Below, piece after piece: positions 25,390-32,949 of a DNA stretch of 64,000 bases (position 1 is its first letter; each line of letters begins with the position of its first letter). The stretch spans positions 141,869 through 205,868 of the forward strand of contig JAOYTL010000013.1 of assembly GCA_025846845.1 (NCBI GenBank), in the 5' to 3' direction. The position numbers were made by a program, and so were the translations under genes. This stretch comes from Alloboseaceae bacterium BT-24-1 (GTDB taxonomy: Bacteria > Pseudomonadota > Alphaproteobacteria > Rhizobiales > Beijerinckiaceae). Below the pieces are notes generated by a model, which searched no databases, had not been told where the DNA came from, and was given only the letters and a program-made list of their open reading frames with translations.

Positions 25390-25911
25390 ATGCTCTGCGT
25401 ACGCGCTGCGGCAGCCGCTGCCGGCTTGCCCGAAGACACTAAGGATTTTCACCTCTCGATCGGGCGCCATCTCGCCCGGATTCACTCTGACATCCTTCGA
25501 TCTGAGACCCATGAGCAGGCAGCACGGGAAAATGGGCAGGACGGCATCGCTATCATCAGGGCCGCGATCGACAACCTTTGCGACCGTGAAGACACGCTGA
25601 TTCGGGCGTTGGCCGCACTCCCCGCGGAGACCCTGGCGGGAGCAGCTGTTCAAGTCGCCGCGGCGATCAAGCTTCTTTCCGTGATGTCGATTTTCGAGGA
25701 TCGACGTGCCGACGACGAGCGGGCGGTGCGGCGGCTGCTGGATTCGGCGGTCACGGTGATGATTGACGCCGCCGGGATCGATCCGGTCCGCGACGGCGTC
25801 GCCGAGCTTTCGGAGCAAAGCCGGTCCACCTGGCGCGACCCGTTCGATGTTGTCGCCGAGATCTTCCCAGGAACCGCGAGTGAGGGCCAGATTGAAGCCA
25901 TCGACCACTGA
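25390..25911 (+). CDS. Unknown helical protein, first gene of repressor-controlled operon
   Basis: A 173-residue mostly helical protein with no membrane segment or signal. The middle part (LAGAAVQVAAAIKLLSVMSIFEDRRADDERAVRRLLDS is one continuous helical-looking stretch) and a D/E-rich C-terminus are its only visible features. AAGGA lies about eight bases before the ATG at 25390. It is the first gene downstream of the twin operators, so it is expected to be repressed by the XRE protein. I do not recognise the family. An inducer-response or replication-accessory role is possible. Confidence 0.6.
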   Translation: MLCVRAAAAAAGLPEDTKDFHLSIGRHLARIHSDILRSETHEQAARENGQDGIAIIRAAIDNLCDREDTLIRALAALPAETLAGAAVQVAAAIKLLSVMSIFEDRRADDERAVRRLLDSAVTVMIDAAGIDPVRDGVAELSEQSRSTWRDPFDVVAEIFPGTASEGQIEAIDH

Positions 25912-25929
25912 TCTTCGATGGAGCGCCCA

Positions 25930-26139
25930 ATGCCAAGCCAGAAAGAACCTCTGACTGTAAAAGACTACGATGCCGCCATTCTCTATTTGGCCGAATGCGT
26001 CATTGCGCATGGCCCGCGTTTTTCACCTTTCCTGGAGAAGCTGATTGCCGGCCGCGAAGCGCTTGCGCAGCGCCCCGACCCGATCGAGCGGGCACGGGCG
26101 ATCATCGCCGCAGCAAAAGATCCAACACGATCATCGTGA
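25930..26139 (+). CDS. Small protein of unknown function
   Basis: A 69-residue protein starting at the ATG at 25930, which has GGAG six bases upstream; an in-frame ATG at 25918 is possible. It is helical with an AxxxAAAK-type C-terminal helix (ERARAIIAAAKDP). It is 18 bases after the preceding gene and ends just before a set of competing hairpins. No family is recognised. Confidence 0.5.
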   Translation: MPSQKEPLTVKDYDAAILYLAECVIAHGPRFSPFLEKLIAGREALAQRPDPIERARAIIAAAKDPTRSS

Positions 26140-26156
26140 TTCCAGAACGGGGTAGC

Positions 26157-26211
26157 TTGACCCCATTCTTGTTTGAGATTAAGAATGGGGTCAATCAACC
26201 CCATCCTTAAC
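26157..26211 (+). promoter_or_regulatory. Competing hairpins upstream of the capsid operon
   Basis: TTGACCCCATTCTT (26157-26170) pairs perfectly with AAGAATGGGGTCAA (26181-26194) across a 10-base loop. The right arm can instead pair with the next segment: AAGAATGGGGT (26181-26191) with ACCCCATCCTT (26198-26208), one mismatch. An upstream GGGGT (26149-26163 region) can also pair with the first ACCCC. The folds exclude each other and lie just before the GGAGG of the next gene. An attenuator/anti-attenuator or a multi-site operator are both possible. No T-run follows. Confidence 0.5.
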
Positions 26212-26226
26212 CTGGAGGATTCGACT

Positions 26227-26757
26227 ATGTTCACTCGGTCAATGGCGTCTCTGCTGAGCGGGATGTCGGAGGAGCAGATCAAGAATTTCGCTCGATCGGA
26301 TCGCTCGCCCTCGTTCCTCCGATCCGGCGACGAACTCCGCCATAGCCGCTGGACGCGCTATACTCCGCGCGACGTCATCCTGATCGCGCTGACCGAGCGT
26401 CTCCGGATGCAAATCGGCTACGCGGAAGGTCTGCGGCCCGACACCGCGGCGAAAATCGCTGCGCATGCTGCCTGGAGTATCGCGGACGCGCTTGCGAGCG
26501 CAGCACCGATCTGGGCGGGCTATGTCGGCGAGCCGCTCGATTACCAGGATCGGGGGACCGGCGAAAATCGCAAGGGCGGGCTGAACGTTGCCGGCTCCCT
26601 CACTGAAATCGCCGAAAAAATCGCTTCGCTCGATCACGGCACGCCTGTGCGACTGTTCCTCGTCAATGTGACAGAGGTGATCAAGGAGGTTCTCGCCCGG
26701 GCCAAGGACCACGGCATTCAGCTCGACCTCGGCCAGCAGCTCGATTCGGAGGGCTGA
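26227..26757 (+). CDS. Unknown conserved-looking protein upstream of capsid gene
   Basis: A 176-residue soluble protein starting at the ATG at 26227 with CTGGAGGA upstream; the frame is open further back, but that part lies in the hairpin region. The N-terminal half is rich in basic residues (SFLRSGDELRHSRWTRYTPR) and resembles a DNA-binding domain of the MerR/HTH type in spacing (YTPRDVILIALTERLRMQIG). The C-terminal half contains VRLFLVNVTEVIKEVLARAK. It is followed three bases later by a small acidic gene. It may regulate the capsid operon. No family assignment. Confidence 0.6.
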   Translation: MFTRSMASLLSGMSEEQIKNFARSDRSPSFLRSGDELRHSRWTRYTPRDVILIALTERLRMQIGYAEGLRPDTAAKIAAHAAWSIADALASAAPIWAGYVGEPLDYQDRGTGENRKGGLNVAGSLTEIAEKIASLDHGTPVRLFLVNVTEVIKEVLARAKDHGIQLDLGQQLDSEG

Positions 26758-26760
26758 GGC

Positions 26761-26961
26761 ATGAGCTCCCTGTCGCTCGCAAACCCCGAAAGCGCGAAGA
26801 CGGCGATCGCCGTGCTTCGTGAGCACCTCGATTTCGAGCTGACGGAGGTTGACGACCAGGGCCGATACGTCCTCGATTTCGCGGCGATGAGCGATGTCAT
26901 CGAGGCCGTCGACGAAATCGAGGAAGCGCTCGACGAAGACGAAGCGGAGGGAGGCGAATGA
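26761..26961 (+). CDS. Small acidic protein coupled to the capsid gene
   Basis: A 66-residue acidic protein (C-terminus EIEEALDEDEAEGG). It starts three bases after the preceding gene, and its TGA overlaps the ATG of the protease-capsid fusion (ATGA), so translation is coupled. Position and acidity would suit a scaffold-like or capsid-assembly factor, but no motif supports it. Confidence 0.55.
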   Translation: MSSLSLANPESAKTAIAVLREHLDFELTEVDDQGRYVLDFAAMSDVIEAVDEIEEALDEDEAEGGE

Positions 26962-28847
26962 GCGTCGCCGTACTCACCCGCTCGCCTTATGGCGAAATGC
27001 AGACCCGGCTGAAGGCTCCAGACCCGCGCGCAATCGTGAGCCCGTCGAGCTACGACGCTGGCGCACGCACTGTCGAAGCGATCGTCGCAACCGAGAATCC
27101 GATCGAGCGCTGGGGCGCGAACGAAGTCCTGATTGTGACCAAGGCCGCCGTCGACCTTACGCGGACAGCGAACGGCCGCATGGCCTTCCTGCTCAATCAT
27201 GATCCCAACCGGCCCATCGGAAACGTCGTGAAGGTGTCGATCGAAGCCGAGCAGCTCGTCGCTGTCTTGCGCTTCGCCGACACCCCCGAGGGCCGCAAAG
27301 CAGAGGGACAGGTCGCCCGTGGCGAGCTTTCCCAATTTTCGATCGGCTACCGCGTTCGCAAATGGGACGAACGCCATTCCCCCTCCGGCATCGACACCGT
27401 CCGAGCCGTCGAATGGGAGATCTACGAGGTCTCGCTCGTTTCGATCCCCGCCGACAAGGCCGCTGTCGTGCGCTCCTTGAAAGGACCCCACTCCATGGAC
27501 CCCGAAGACGAAATCGTTCTCGACCAGCACGACGACACCAATGTCCCGGCGGCGCAGGACAATCCCGGCCCGCAGACGCGCGCCGAGCGCTCCCGCGCCC
27601 GCACCATCACCAATATTGGCCAGCGCGCCGGCATGACACAGGCGAGGATCGACCAGGCGATCGCGGCCGGCACGGCGGTCGAAAACTTCCGCGCTGCCGC
27701 GTTCGAAGCTCTTACTTCCCGTCAGGGCCAAGAGCCGCTGGCCCCGCAAATTCCGGACTTCATGGTCCTGCGTGATGAAGGCGACTCGAAGATCAGTGCC
27801 ATGGCTTCCGAGCTCATGCGACGCATGGCTGGCGAGAACCGTCCGCGGACGGCGTCGGCCCAACGCTACTTCGGCACTTCGCTGGTCGAGATGGCCGCCG
27901 AGGCGACCGGGCACCGCGGCCGCATCGGGAACTCTCCCGCCGAGCGAGAGCGCATTCTGAAACGGGCGTTCCATTCGACGTCGGATTTTCCGGCGATGTT
28001 CGAGACGGCAACCAACGGCCGCATGGCAGAGCGCTACGTCTCGGCTCAACCGACCTATCGCCTTCTCTGCCGTCGCCGCGACCTGTCGGATTACAGGCCG
28101 GCGCCGCACTATCGGCCTGGCGATATGCCGGCCCTCGAGAAGCTGGTGGAAGGCGGCGAAATCACCTTCGGGACTTTCTCCGAAAGCCGCGAGTACCTCA
28201 TGGTGGCTCCCTACGCGCAGGGTATCGCCTTCTCGCGCCAGATGCTGGTCAACGACGATTACGGAGCGATCGACGACCTGCTCAACAGCTACGGCGAGCG
28301 CGTCATCGCTTTCGAGGAGCGCCTGTTCTGGACACTCGTGCTCTCGGCCGCCAAAGCAGGGCCGACCCTTCAGTCGACCGGCCGAGCCATCTTCAACACG
28401 ACCGACGGCAGCTTGGCCGCCGCTGGCGGAGACATCAGCACCGCCACGGCCGGCGCTGCGCGCGCGGCGATGCGCAAGCAGAAATCGCTCGATGGGCTGT
28501 TCGTGCAATCCGAGCCGAAGTTCATCGTCACCGGTCCGGATAAGGAGACGGCCGCAGATACGCTCCTTGCTGCCATCGTGCCCAACGAAGTCAGCAAGGC
28601 CAATCCGTTCGCCGGCGCGCTGACGAAGGTCGTCAGCCCGGAGATCCCCGATAACTCCTGGTACCTCTTCGCTGACCCGGCAAAGGTTCCGGCCTTCATC
28701 TACAGCCTGCTGGAAGGCTACACCGCTCCGCGACTGACGCTGCATTCCCCGTTCGAGACCCAGGGCCTACGGGCCAAGGTCGAACACGATGTCGGCTTCG
28801 CCGCGATCGACTTCCGCGGCGCCTATCGGAATCCCGGCCCGGCATAG
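26958..28847 (+). CDS. Prohead protease-major capsid protein fusion (HK97 type)
   Basis: A 629-residue two-domain protein. Residues ~1-175 form an S78 prohead protease: FLLNHDPNRPIGNV with the catalytic-type His81, LSQFSIGYRV with Ser128, and the C-terminal signature WEIYEVSLVSIPADKAAVV. A charged ~120-residue linker (DPEDEIVLDQHDD) could act as scaffold. Residues ~300-629 match a HK97-fold major capsid protein (SRQMLVNDDYGAIDDLLNSY, AFEERLFW, DKETAADTLLAAIVP). In most phages the two are separate genes; fused forms are known in some groups. Its presence without terminase or portal is the key feature of the element. A single open frame with no disruption argues for function. Confidence 0.85.
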   Translation: MSVAVLTRSPYGEMQTRLKAPDPRAIVSPSSYDAGARTVEAIVATENPIERWGANEVLIVTKAAVDLTRTANGRMAFLLNHDPNRPIGNVVKVSIEAEQLVAVLRFADTPEGRKAEGQVARGELSQFSIGYRVRKWDERHSPSGIDTVRAVEWEIYEVSLVSIPADKAAVVRSLKGPHSMDPEDEIVLDQHDDTNVPAAQDNPGPQTRAERSRARTITNIGQRAGMTQARIDQAIAAGTAVENFRAAAFEALTSRQGQEPLAPQIPDFMVLRDEGDSKISAMASELMRRMAGENRPRTASAQRYFGTSLVEMAAEATGHRGRIGNSPAERERILKRAFHSTSDFPAMFETATNGRMAERYVSAQPTYRLLCRRRDLSDYRPAPHYRPGDMPALEKLVEGGEITFGTFSESREYLMVAPYAQGIAFSRQMLVNDDYGAIDDLLNSYGERVIAFEERLFWTLVLSAAKAGPTLQSTGRAIFNTTDGSLAAAGGDISTATAGAARAAMRKQKSLDGLFVQSEPKFIVTGPDKETAADTLLAAIVPNEVSKANPFAGALTKVVSPEIPDNSWYLFADPAKVPAFIYSLLEGYTAPRLTLHSPFETQGLRAKVEHDVGFAAIDFRGAYRNPGPA

Positions 28848-28951
28848 CCGGGATGGCGGGCGGATTGATGGCGCCCGCCTCGACCCCGCGCCCTGCTCCG
28901 GTTCTCTCCATGACGGAGCGGGGCGCGGACACTTCCTCAAAGTCGAGCATC

Positions 28952-29200
28952 ATGGCCCGCGAATCCGCCCTTCCGACTAGCTGCCCGCCCCGCCTGCTGC
29001 CGCTCCCGGCCGCAGCGGAGTACGTCAGCGTGTCGCCGAGCAAGTTCGGGGAGCTGGTCAAGAAAGGCTTGATGCCTCAGCCGAAGCGGATCGACCGGCG
29101 GGTGGCCTGGGACCGCATCGCGCTCGACCGGGCGATTGACGCCCTTCCGGGTGGCGACAACGCCGACGATGAGAGCTGGGCCGACATCGATGCCGCGTAA
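28952..29200 (+). CDS. AlpA/excisionase-like HTH protein
   Basis: An 82-residue protein with a MerR-like HTH_17 domain: LLPLPAAAEYVSVSPSKFGE, then LVKKGLMPQPKRIDRRVAWD. This is the AlpA pattern, in which a site-specific recombinase directionality factor or activator reads a DNA groove next to the att site. The ATG at 28952 is chosen; ATGs at 28910 and 28853 would add a low-complexity extension. It overlaps the integrase start by 11 bases. Typical satellite layout places AlpA beside the integrase. Confidence 0.72.
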   Translation: MARESALPTSCPPRLLPLPAAAEYVSVSPSKFGELVKKGLMPQPKRIDRRVAWDRIALDRAIDALPGGDNADDESWADIDAA

Positions 29201-30305
29201 GGAGCAGCCTCGCTATATCGACAGCTTCCCCGACCGTTTCGGGAAGATGCGGTACTATTTTCGTCGCGGTAAGGGGCCGCGGATCACGCTGCCTGGAGCG
29301 CCCGGTTCGCTCGAGTTCGAGGAGGCCTATGCAGCGGCACTGAGCGGCTCAACCGCCGAGAAGCGCGAGGCTGCGAAAGGCGTCGTACCGCGGTCGATCG
29401 CAGCGCTGATCAACTCGTACCGCGCCAGCAGCGACTTCAAGAAGCTGCGCCCGACCTCTCGCACCGGCTACCAGGGCCGCCTCAAGGTGTTCGAGGAAAA
29501 GCACGGCCACCGCAGCGTCAGCGGGCTCGACCCCATCCGGATCGAGAAGATGATCCTGCTGCCCTATGCCGACCGGCCTGGCGCGGCGCACGTCATGCTC
29601 AAGATGCTGCGCATCCTGATTCGCCACGCCATTCACCTTCGTTGGATCGACCGCGATCCGTCGATCGGACTCAAGCGAGCGACGATCGGCCAGATCCGTT
29701 CATGGACCGAGGCCGAGATCGTTCAGTTCGAGGATAGATGGACGATCGGGACGAAGCAGCGGCTCGCTTTCGCGCTCTTCCTCTACACCGGCCAGCGCCG
29801 CTCGGACATCCACAGGATGACATGGCGCGACGTGACCGACCGCGGCATCGCGATCAAACAGCAGAAGACCGGGGCGGAGTTGTTGGTCCCCGTTCACTCC
29901 AGGCTGCAACTCGTGCTCGACAATGCGCGCGAGGACCGCGGCAATCTGATGCTGCTCACGACAGCCTATGGCGAGATGTTCACTGTCGACGGCTTCAGCC
30001 AATGGATGCGGGACGCCATCCGCGACGCAGGCCTGCCGCTATCCTGCCAGCCTCACGGTTTGCGCAAAGCCGCCGGCCGGCGCCTGGCGGAGGCCGGGTG
30101 CAGCGCTCACGAGATCATGTCGATCCTTGGCCACCGGTCGCTGGCGGAGGCCGAGCGTTACACCAAAGAGGCTGATCAGAAGCGTCTCGCCGCCGCCGCC
30201 ATCAGCCGGCTCGAAGGGCAGACAGAGAACAAGCAGCCCAAACCCAAACGGACAAATCTCCCCAAACCGGCGAAATCGCCGAAAATCAGGGATAAAAATC
30301 AATGA
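29190..30305 (+). CDS. int: Tyrosine-type site-specific integrase
   Basis: A 371-residue tyrosine recombinase. The catalytic residues are all visible: Arg203 in TGQRRSD, Lys226 in QQKTG, His289 and Arg292 in PHGLRKAAG, His315 in ILGHRSL and the nucleophile Tyr324 in ERYTKEAD. A SAM-like core-binding domain is at about residues 65-165. The C-terminus ends in a Lys/Pro/Asn tail. Starting at the ATG at 29190, it is coupled to the AlpA-like gene and points at tRNA-Glu 24 bases downstream. It inserts the element at the tRNA 3' end. Confidence 0.93.
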   Translation: MPRKEQPRYIDSFPDRFGKMRYYFRRGKGPRITLPGAPGSLEFEEAYAAALSGSTAEKREAAKGVVPRSIAALINSYRASSDFKKLRPTSRTGYQGRLKVFEEKHGHRSVSGLDPIRIEKMILLPYADRPGAAHVMLKMLRILIRHAIHLRWIDRDPSIGLKRATIGQIRSWTEAEIVQFEDRWTIGTKQRLAFALFLYTGQRRSDIHRMTWRDVTDRGIAIKQQKTGAELLVPVHSRLQLVLDNAREDRGNLMLLTTAYGEMFTVDGFSQWMRDAIRDAGLPLSCQPHGLRKAAGRRLAEAGCSAHEIMSILGHRSLAEAERYTKEADQKRLAAAAISRLEGQTENKQPKPKRTNLPKPAKSPKIRDKNQ

Positions 30306-30327
30306 TTTACAGAGATCACAAAAGCCG

Positions 30328-30344
30328 GATGGCGCTCCCATGGG
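30328..30344. other. attR (17 bp, inside tRNA-Glu 3' end)
   Basis: This second copy of GATGGCGCTCCCATGGG covers the CCA, discriminator base, full acceptor 3' strand and the first T-stem bases of tRNA-Glu. Integration therefore leaves the tRNA intact. Confidence 0.88.
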
Positions 30345-30404
30345 GAATCGAACCCCAGTTTTCGCCGTGAGAGGGCGACGTCCTGACCGCTAGACGATGG
30401 GAGC
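30330..30404 (-). tRNA. tRNA-Glu (anticodon CTC)
   Basis: A 75-nt tRNA including the encoded CCA. The acceptor stem is GCTCCCA/TGGGAGC. The anticodon stem TCGCC/GGCGA encloses the loop CTCTCAC, in which CTC (30371-30369) is the anticodon for GAG. The T-arm has GGTTCGATTCC. This gene is the integration site of the element to its left. The 3' half lies next to the integrase. Confidence 0.95.
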
Positions 30405-30522
30405 AGCGCGGCAAGGCCGTTCGTATAATCGGGCGTCGCGCCCGCTGCAAGCCCTTCCGTACAGCCGACGCTGAAAAACCTGCGGGCAGAAAAGCGGTGC
30501 CCGCAGGTTCGTGTTCACAGCC

Positions 30523-31653
30523 TCAGCCCGCGGCGTGCGAGCGCTCGGCTGGTGGCAACGCCGGATAGTCGGTGTAGCCGGTGGCGTCGCCGCCATAGAA
30601 GGTCGCGGTGTCCGGCGTGTTGAGCGGCGCGTCCAGCCTGAGCCGCTCCGGCAGGTCGGGATTGGCGATGAAGAGCCGGCCGAAGGCGATGAGGTCGGCC
30701 TCGCCCTTCTCCGCCGTCTCGATCGCGAGCTCGCGGTTGAAGCCGTTATTGGCGATATAGGCGCCGCGGAAGGCCTTGCGCAGGCCCTGATAGTCGAAGG
30801 GCAGATAGTCGCGCGCATCGCGTGTCGCGCCCTCGACGACATGGATGAAGGCGATGCCGCGCTTGTCGAGCGCTCCGACCAAGTGGCCGAACAGCGCCTG
30901 CGGATCGGTATCGCGGGAGTCATTGGCCGGGCTCACCGGCGAGATGCGGATGCCGACGCGCTCTTTCGGAAAGACCTTGGTCACCGCATCGATCACCTCC
31001 AGCGTCAGGCGGACGCGGTTCTCGATCGAGCCGCCATAGACGTCCTGCCGCTGGTTGGAGCCGTCGCGCAGGAACTGGTCGAGCAGGTAGCCATGGGCGC
31101 CGTGCAGTTCGATGCCGTCAAAGCCCGCAGCCTTGGCGTTCTCCGCCGCCCTGACGAAATCGGCGATGATGCCGGGAATCTCGTCGAGGCCGAGCGCGCG
31201 CGGCTCCGAGACCTCAGCGAAGCCGCTCTCGATATAGGTCTTGGTCTTGGCCAGCACGGCCGAGGGCGCGACCGGCGCCTGGTTGCCGGGCTGCAGCGAT
31301 ACATGGCTGACGCGCCCGACATGCCAGAGCTGCGCGAATATCCGCCCGCCCGCTTCATGCACGGCGTCGGTCACCGCCTTCCAGCCGGCGACCTGCGCGT
31401 CGCGATAGATGCCGGGCGTCCAGATATAGCCCTGGCCCTGCTGCGAAATCTGCGTCGCCTCGGTGATGATCAGGCCGGCGCCGGCGCGCTGGCGGTAGTA
31501 CTCGACATTGAGCGCATTCGGCGCATCATCGTGCTTGTTGGCGCGGTTGCGGGTCAAAGGCGCCATGGCGACGCGATTCTTGAGTTCGAGATCGCCGAGG
31601 CGGAACGGCGTGAACAGCTTGGGTGAGGTGGCGGAGGCACCGGCATGGCTCAT
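30523..31653 (-). CDS. Alkene reductase / old yellow enzyme family FMN oxidoreductase
   Basis: A 376-residue TIM-barrel flavoprotein of the NemA/OYE group that reduces activated C=C bonds or nitro compounds with NAD(P)H. It shows LFTPFRLGDLELKNRVAMAP, the flavin-binding LWHVGRVSH, the catalytic-site H-x-x-N/H in ELHGAHGYLLDQFL, and SIENRVRLTLEV. The FMN phosphate-binding GRLFIANPDLPERL is near the C-terminus. The start at 31653 gives the normal family length; upstream in-frame sequence has no family similarity. It has a 180-bp gap to the divergent comF gene. Confidence 0.92.
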   Translation of the reverse strand: MSHAGASATSPKLFTPFRLGDLELKNRVAMAPLTRNRANKHDDAPNALNVEYYRQRAGAGLIITEATQISQQGQGYIWTPGIYRDAQVAGWKAVTDAVHEAGGRIFAQLWHVGRVSHVSLQPGNQAPVAPSAVLAKTKTYIESGFAEVSEPRALGLDEIPGIIADFVRAAENAKAAGFDGIELHGAHGYLLDQFLRDGSNQRQDVYGGSIENRVRLTLEVIDAVTKVFPKERVGIRISPVSPANDSRDTDPQALFGHLVGALDKRGIAFIHVVEGATRDARDYLPFDYQGLRKAFRGAYIANNGFNRELAIETAEKGEADLIAFGRLFIANPDLPERLRLDAPLNTPDTATFYGGDATGYTDYPALPPAERSHAAG

Positions 31654-31832
31654 CGTGGCGATCCTTGTCGCGAAGCGGCCGCAGGGCCGCGGGAGGCATC
31701 CATGGCGCCAGTCACCGTGATGCGGGCGGGAGCCGTCGCAAGAAACATAGGCGACATGGCAGGAATTGGCAGGGGCCGCCCTACCCTGCTCGCGAAAAAG
31801 CGAAGACGCTCTCCTCACAGGCCCGATCGTGC

Positions 31833-32633
31833 ATGAGCCTTTCCAAAAACCCCGAGGACGTAGAAAAAACGCTCTCCCGGAAGTGGTTGCATCGAGGGCG
31901 CAGCTGGTTGCGCACTGGCACGACGGGCGTCGTCAGCCTCGTCTACCCGCCTTCATGCGTCAGCTGCCGGGCCGCCACGAGCGAGGCGCAGGGCCTGTGC
32001 GCCCAGTGCTGGGCCGGGCTCAGCCTGATCGAGCGGCCCTATTGCGAGCGGCTCGGCACGCCTTTCGAGGTCGATCTCGGCGCGGGGCTGATCTCGCCAG
32101 CCGCGATCGCCGATCCACCGGTCTTCGCCCGGGCGCGCGCCGCCTGCCGCTTCGACGGCACGGCGCGCGAGCTGGTGCACCGGCTGAAATATGGCGACCG
32201 GACCGAGCTTTCCCTGATTCTCGGGCGGATGATGGCGCAAGCAGGCCGCGAGGTGATCGCTGACGCCGATCTCATCGTGCCGGTGCCGCTGCACCGCTTC
32301 CGCCTCTGGACCAGGCGCTTCAACCAGGCGGCGGCGCTGGCGGTGACGGTCGCCCGGCAATCCGGGCGGCCCTGCACGCCGCAGGCGCTCACCCGCGTCA
32401 AGCGGACGAAGCAGCAGGTCGGGCTGACGCGGGCGCAGCGTGCCAACAATCTCCAAGGCGCCTTCAAGGTTCTGCCGGCGATGCGCCCGCTCGTCGAGGG
32501 CCGGCGCGTCCTGCTTGTCGACGACGTGCTGACCACCGGCTCGACCGCCAATGCCGCCTCGCGCGCCTTGCTGCGCGGCGGAGCGAGCGCGGTCGACGTG
32601 CTGACCTTCGCCCGGGTCGTGACGGAAGCGTGA
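31833..32633 (+). CDS. comF: ComF-family phosphoribosyltransferase-like protein
   Basis: A 266-residue ComF protein. An N-terminal double zinc ribbon is visible (CVSCRAATSEAQGLCAQCW) followed by a type I phosphoribosyltransferase domain with HRLKYGDRTELS, VPVPLHRFRLWTRRFNQAA and the PRPP motif VLLVDDVLTTGST. The ATG at 31833 is used. The role of ComF in non-competent bacteria is unclear; some family members bind ssDNA. It is followed 45 bases later by the glutaredoxin gene. The comF-grxC-nitrilase-DUF1178 order is conserved in Hyphomicrobiales. Confidence 0.9.
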   Translation: MSLSKNPEDVEKTLSRKWLHRGRSWLRTGTTGVVSLVYPPSCVSCRAATSEAQGLCAQCWAGLSLIERPYCERLGTPFEVDLGAGLISPAAIADPPVFARARAACRFDGTARELVHRLKYGDRTELSLILGRMMAQAGREVIADADLIVPVPLHRFRLWTRRFNQAAALAVTVARQSGRPCTPQALTRVKRTKQQVGLTRAQRANNLQGAFKVLPAMRPLVEGRRVLLVDDVLTTGSTANAASRALLRGGASAVDVLTFARVVTEA

Positions 32634-32678
32634 CGCCTCCCTATATTACGAAGCGAACTCGTCTTTCAGGATAGGCTG

Positions 32679-32939
32679 ATGCCGCAGGTCACGATCTACA
32701 CCACGGGCTGGTGCCCCTATTGTCATGCCGCCAAGGCGCTGTTGACGAAGAAGGGCATCGCCTTCGAGGAAGTCGGCGTCGACGGCAAGCCGGAGCTGCG
32801 CCAGGAGATGACGGCGAAGGCCGGCGGACGCACCAGCGTGCCGCAGATCTTCATCGGCGGGCGCCATGTCGGTGGCTCCGACGATCTGCACGCGCTCGAT
32901 GCCCGCGGCGAGCTCGACCCGCTGCTGAAGGCCGCCTGA
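32679..32939 (+). CDS. grxC: Glutaredoxin 3
   Basis: An 86-residue dithiol glutaredoxin. The active site is CPYC (residues 12-15 in GWCPYCHAAK). The GSH-binding TSVPQIFIGG with its cis-proline and the GGSDDLHAL segment are present. It reduces disulfides and glutathionylated proteins using glutathione in the cytoplasm. It is ten bases from the following nitrilase gene, in one operon. Confidence 0.95.
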   Translation: MPQVTIYTTGWCPYCHAAKALLTKKGIAFEEVGVDGKPELRQEMTAKAGGRTSVPQIFIGGRHVGGSDDLHALDARGELDPLLKAA

Positions 32940-32949
32940 GGAGAGCCCG

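Larger units (their letters stand above)
18958..30344 (+). mobile_element. Integrated 11.4-kb element at tRNA-Glu; candidate capsid-encoding phage satellite
   Basis: The element is bounded by the 17-bp direct repeat GATGGCGCTCCCATGGG (18958-18974 and 30328-30344). The right copy is the 3' end of an intact tRNA-Glu gene, next to a tyrosine integrase. Contents in order: RepA-like ATPase, repeat-rich putative origin, small HTH protein, tape-measure-like protein, Mrr-like nuclease, XRE repressor, unknown small genes, prohead protease-capsid fusion, AlpA-like protein, integrase. I found no terminase, portal, head-tail connector, tail tube, baseplate or lysis gene. No gene is visibly broken. Dependence on a helper phage would fit, but it is inferred. 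A reduced but still selected prophage remnant is the main alternative. Confidence 0.8.

Noticed and set aside
26718..28745. Long minus-strand frame (675 codons) opposite the protease-capsid fusion, considered as a possible terminase
   Set aside because: It lacks Walker and nuclease motifs and is the reverse-frame shadow of a clear capsid gene.
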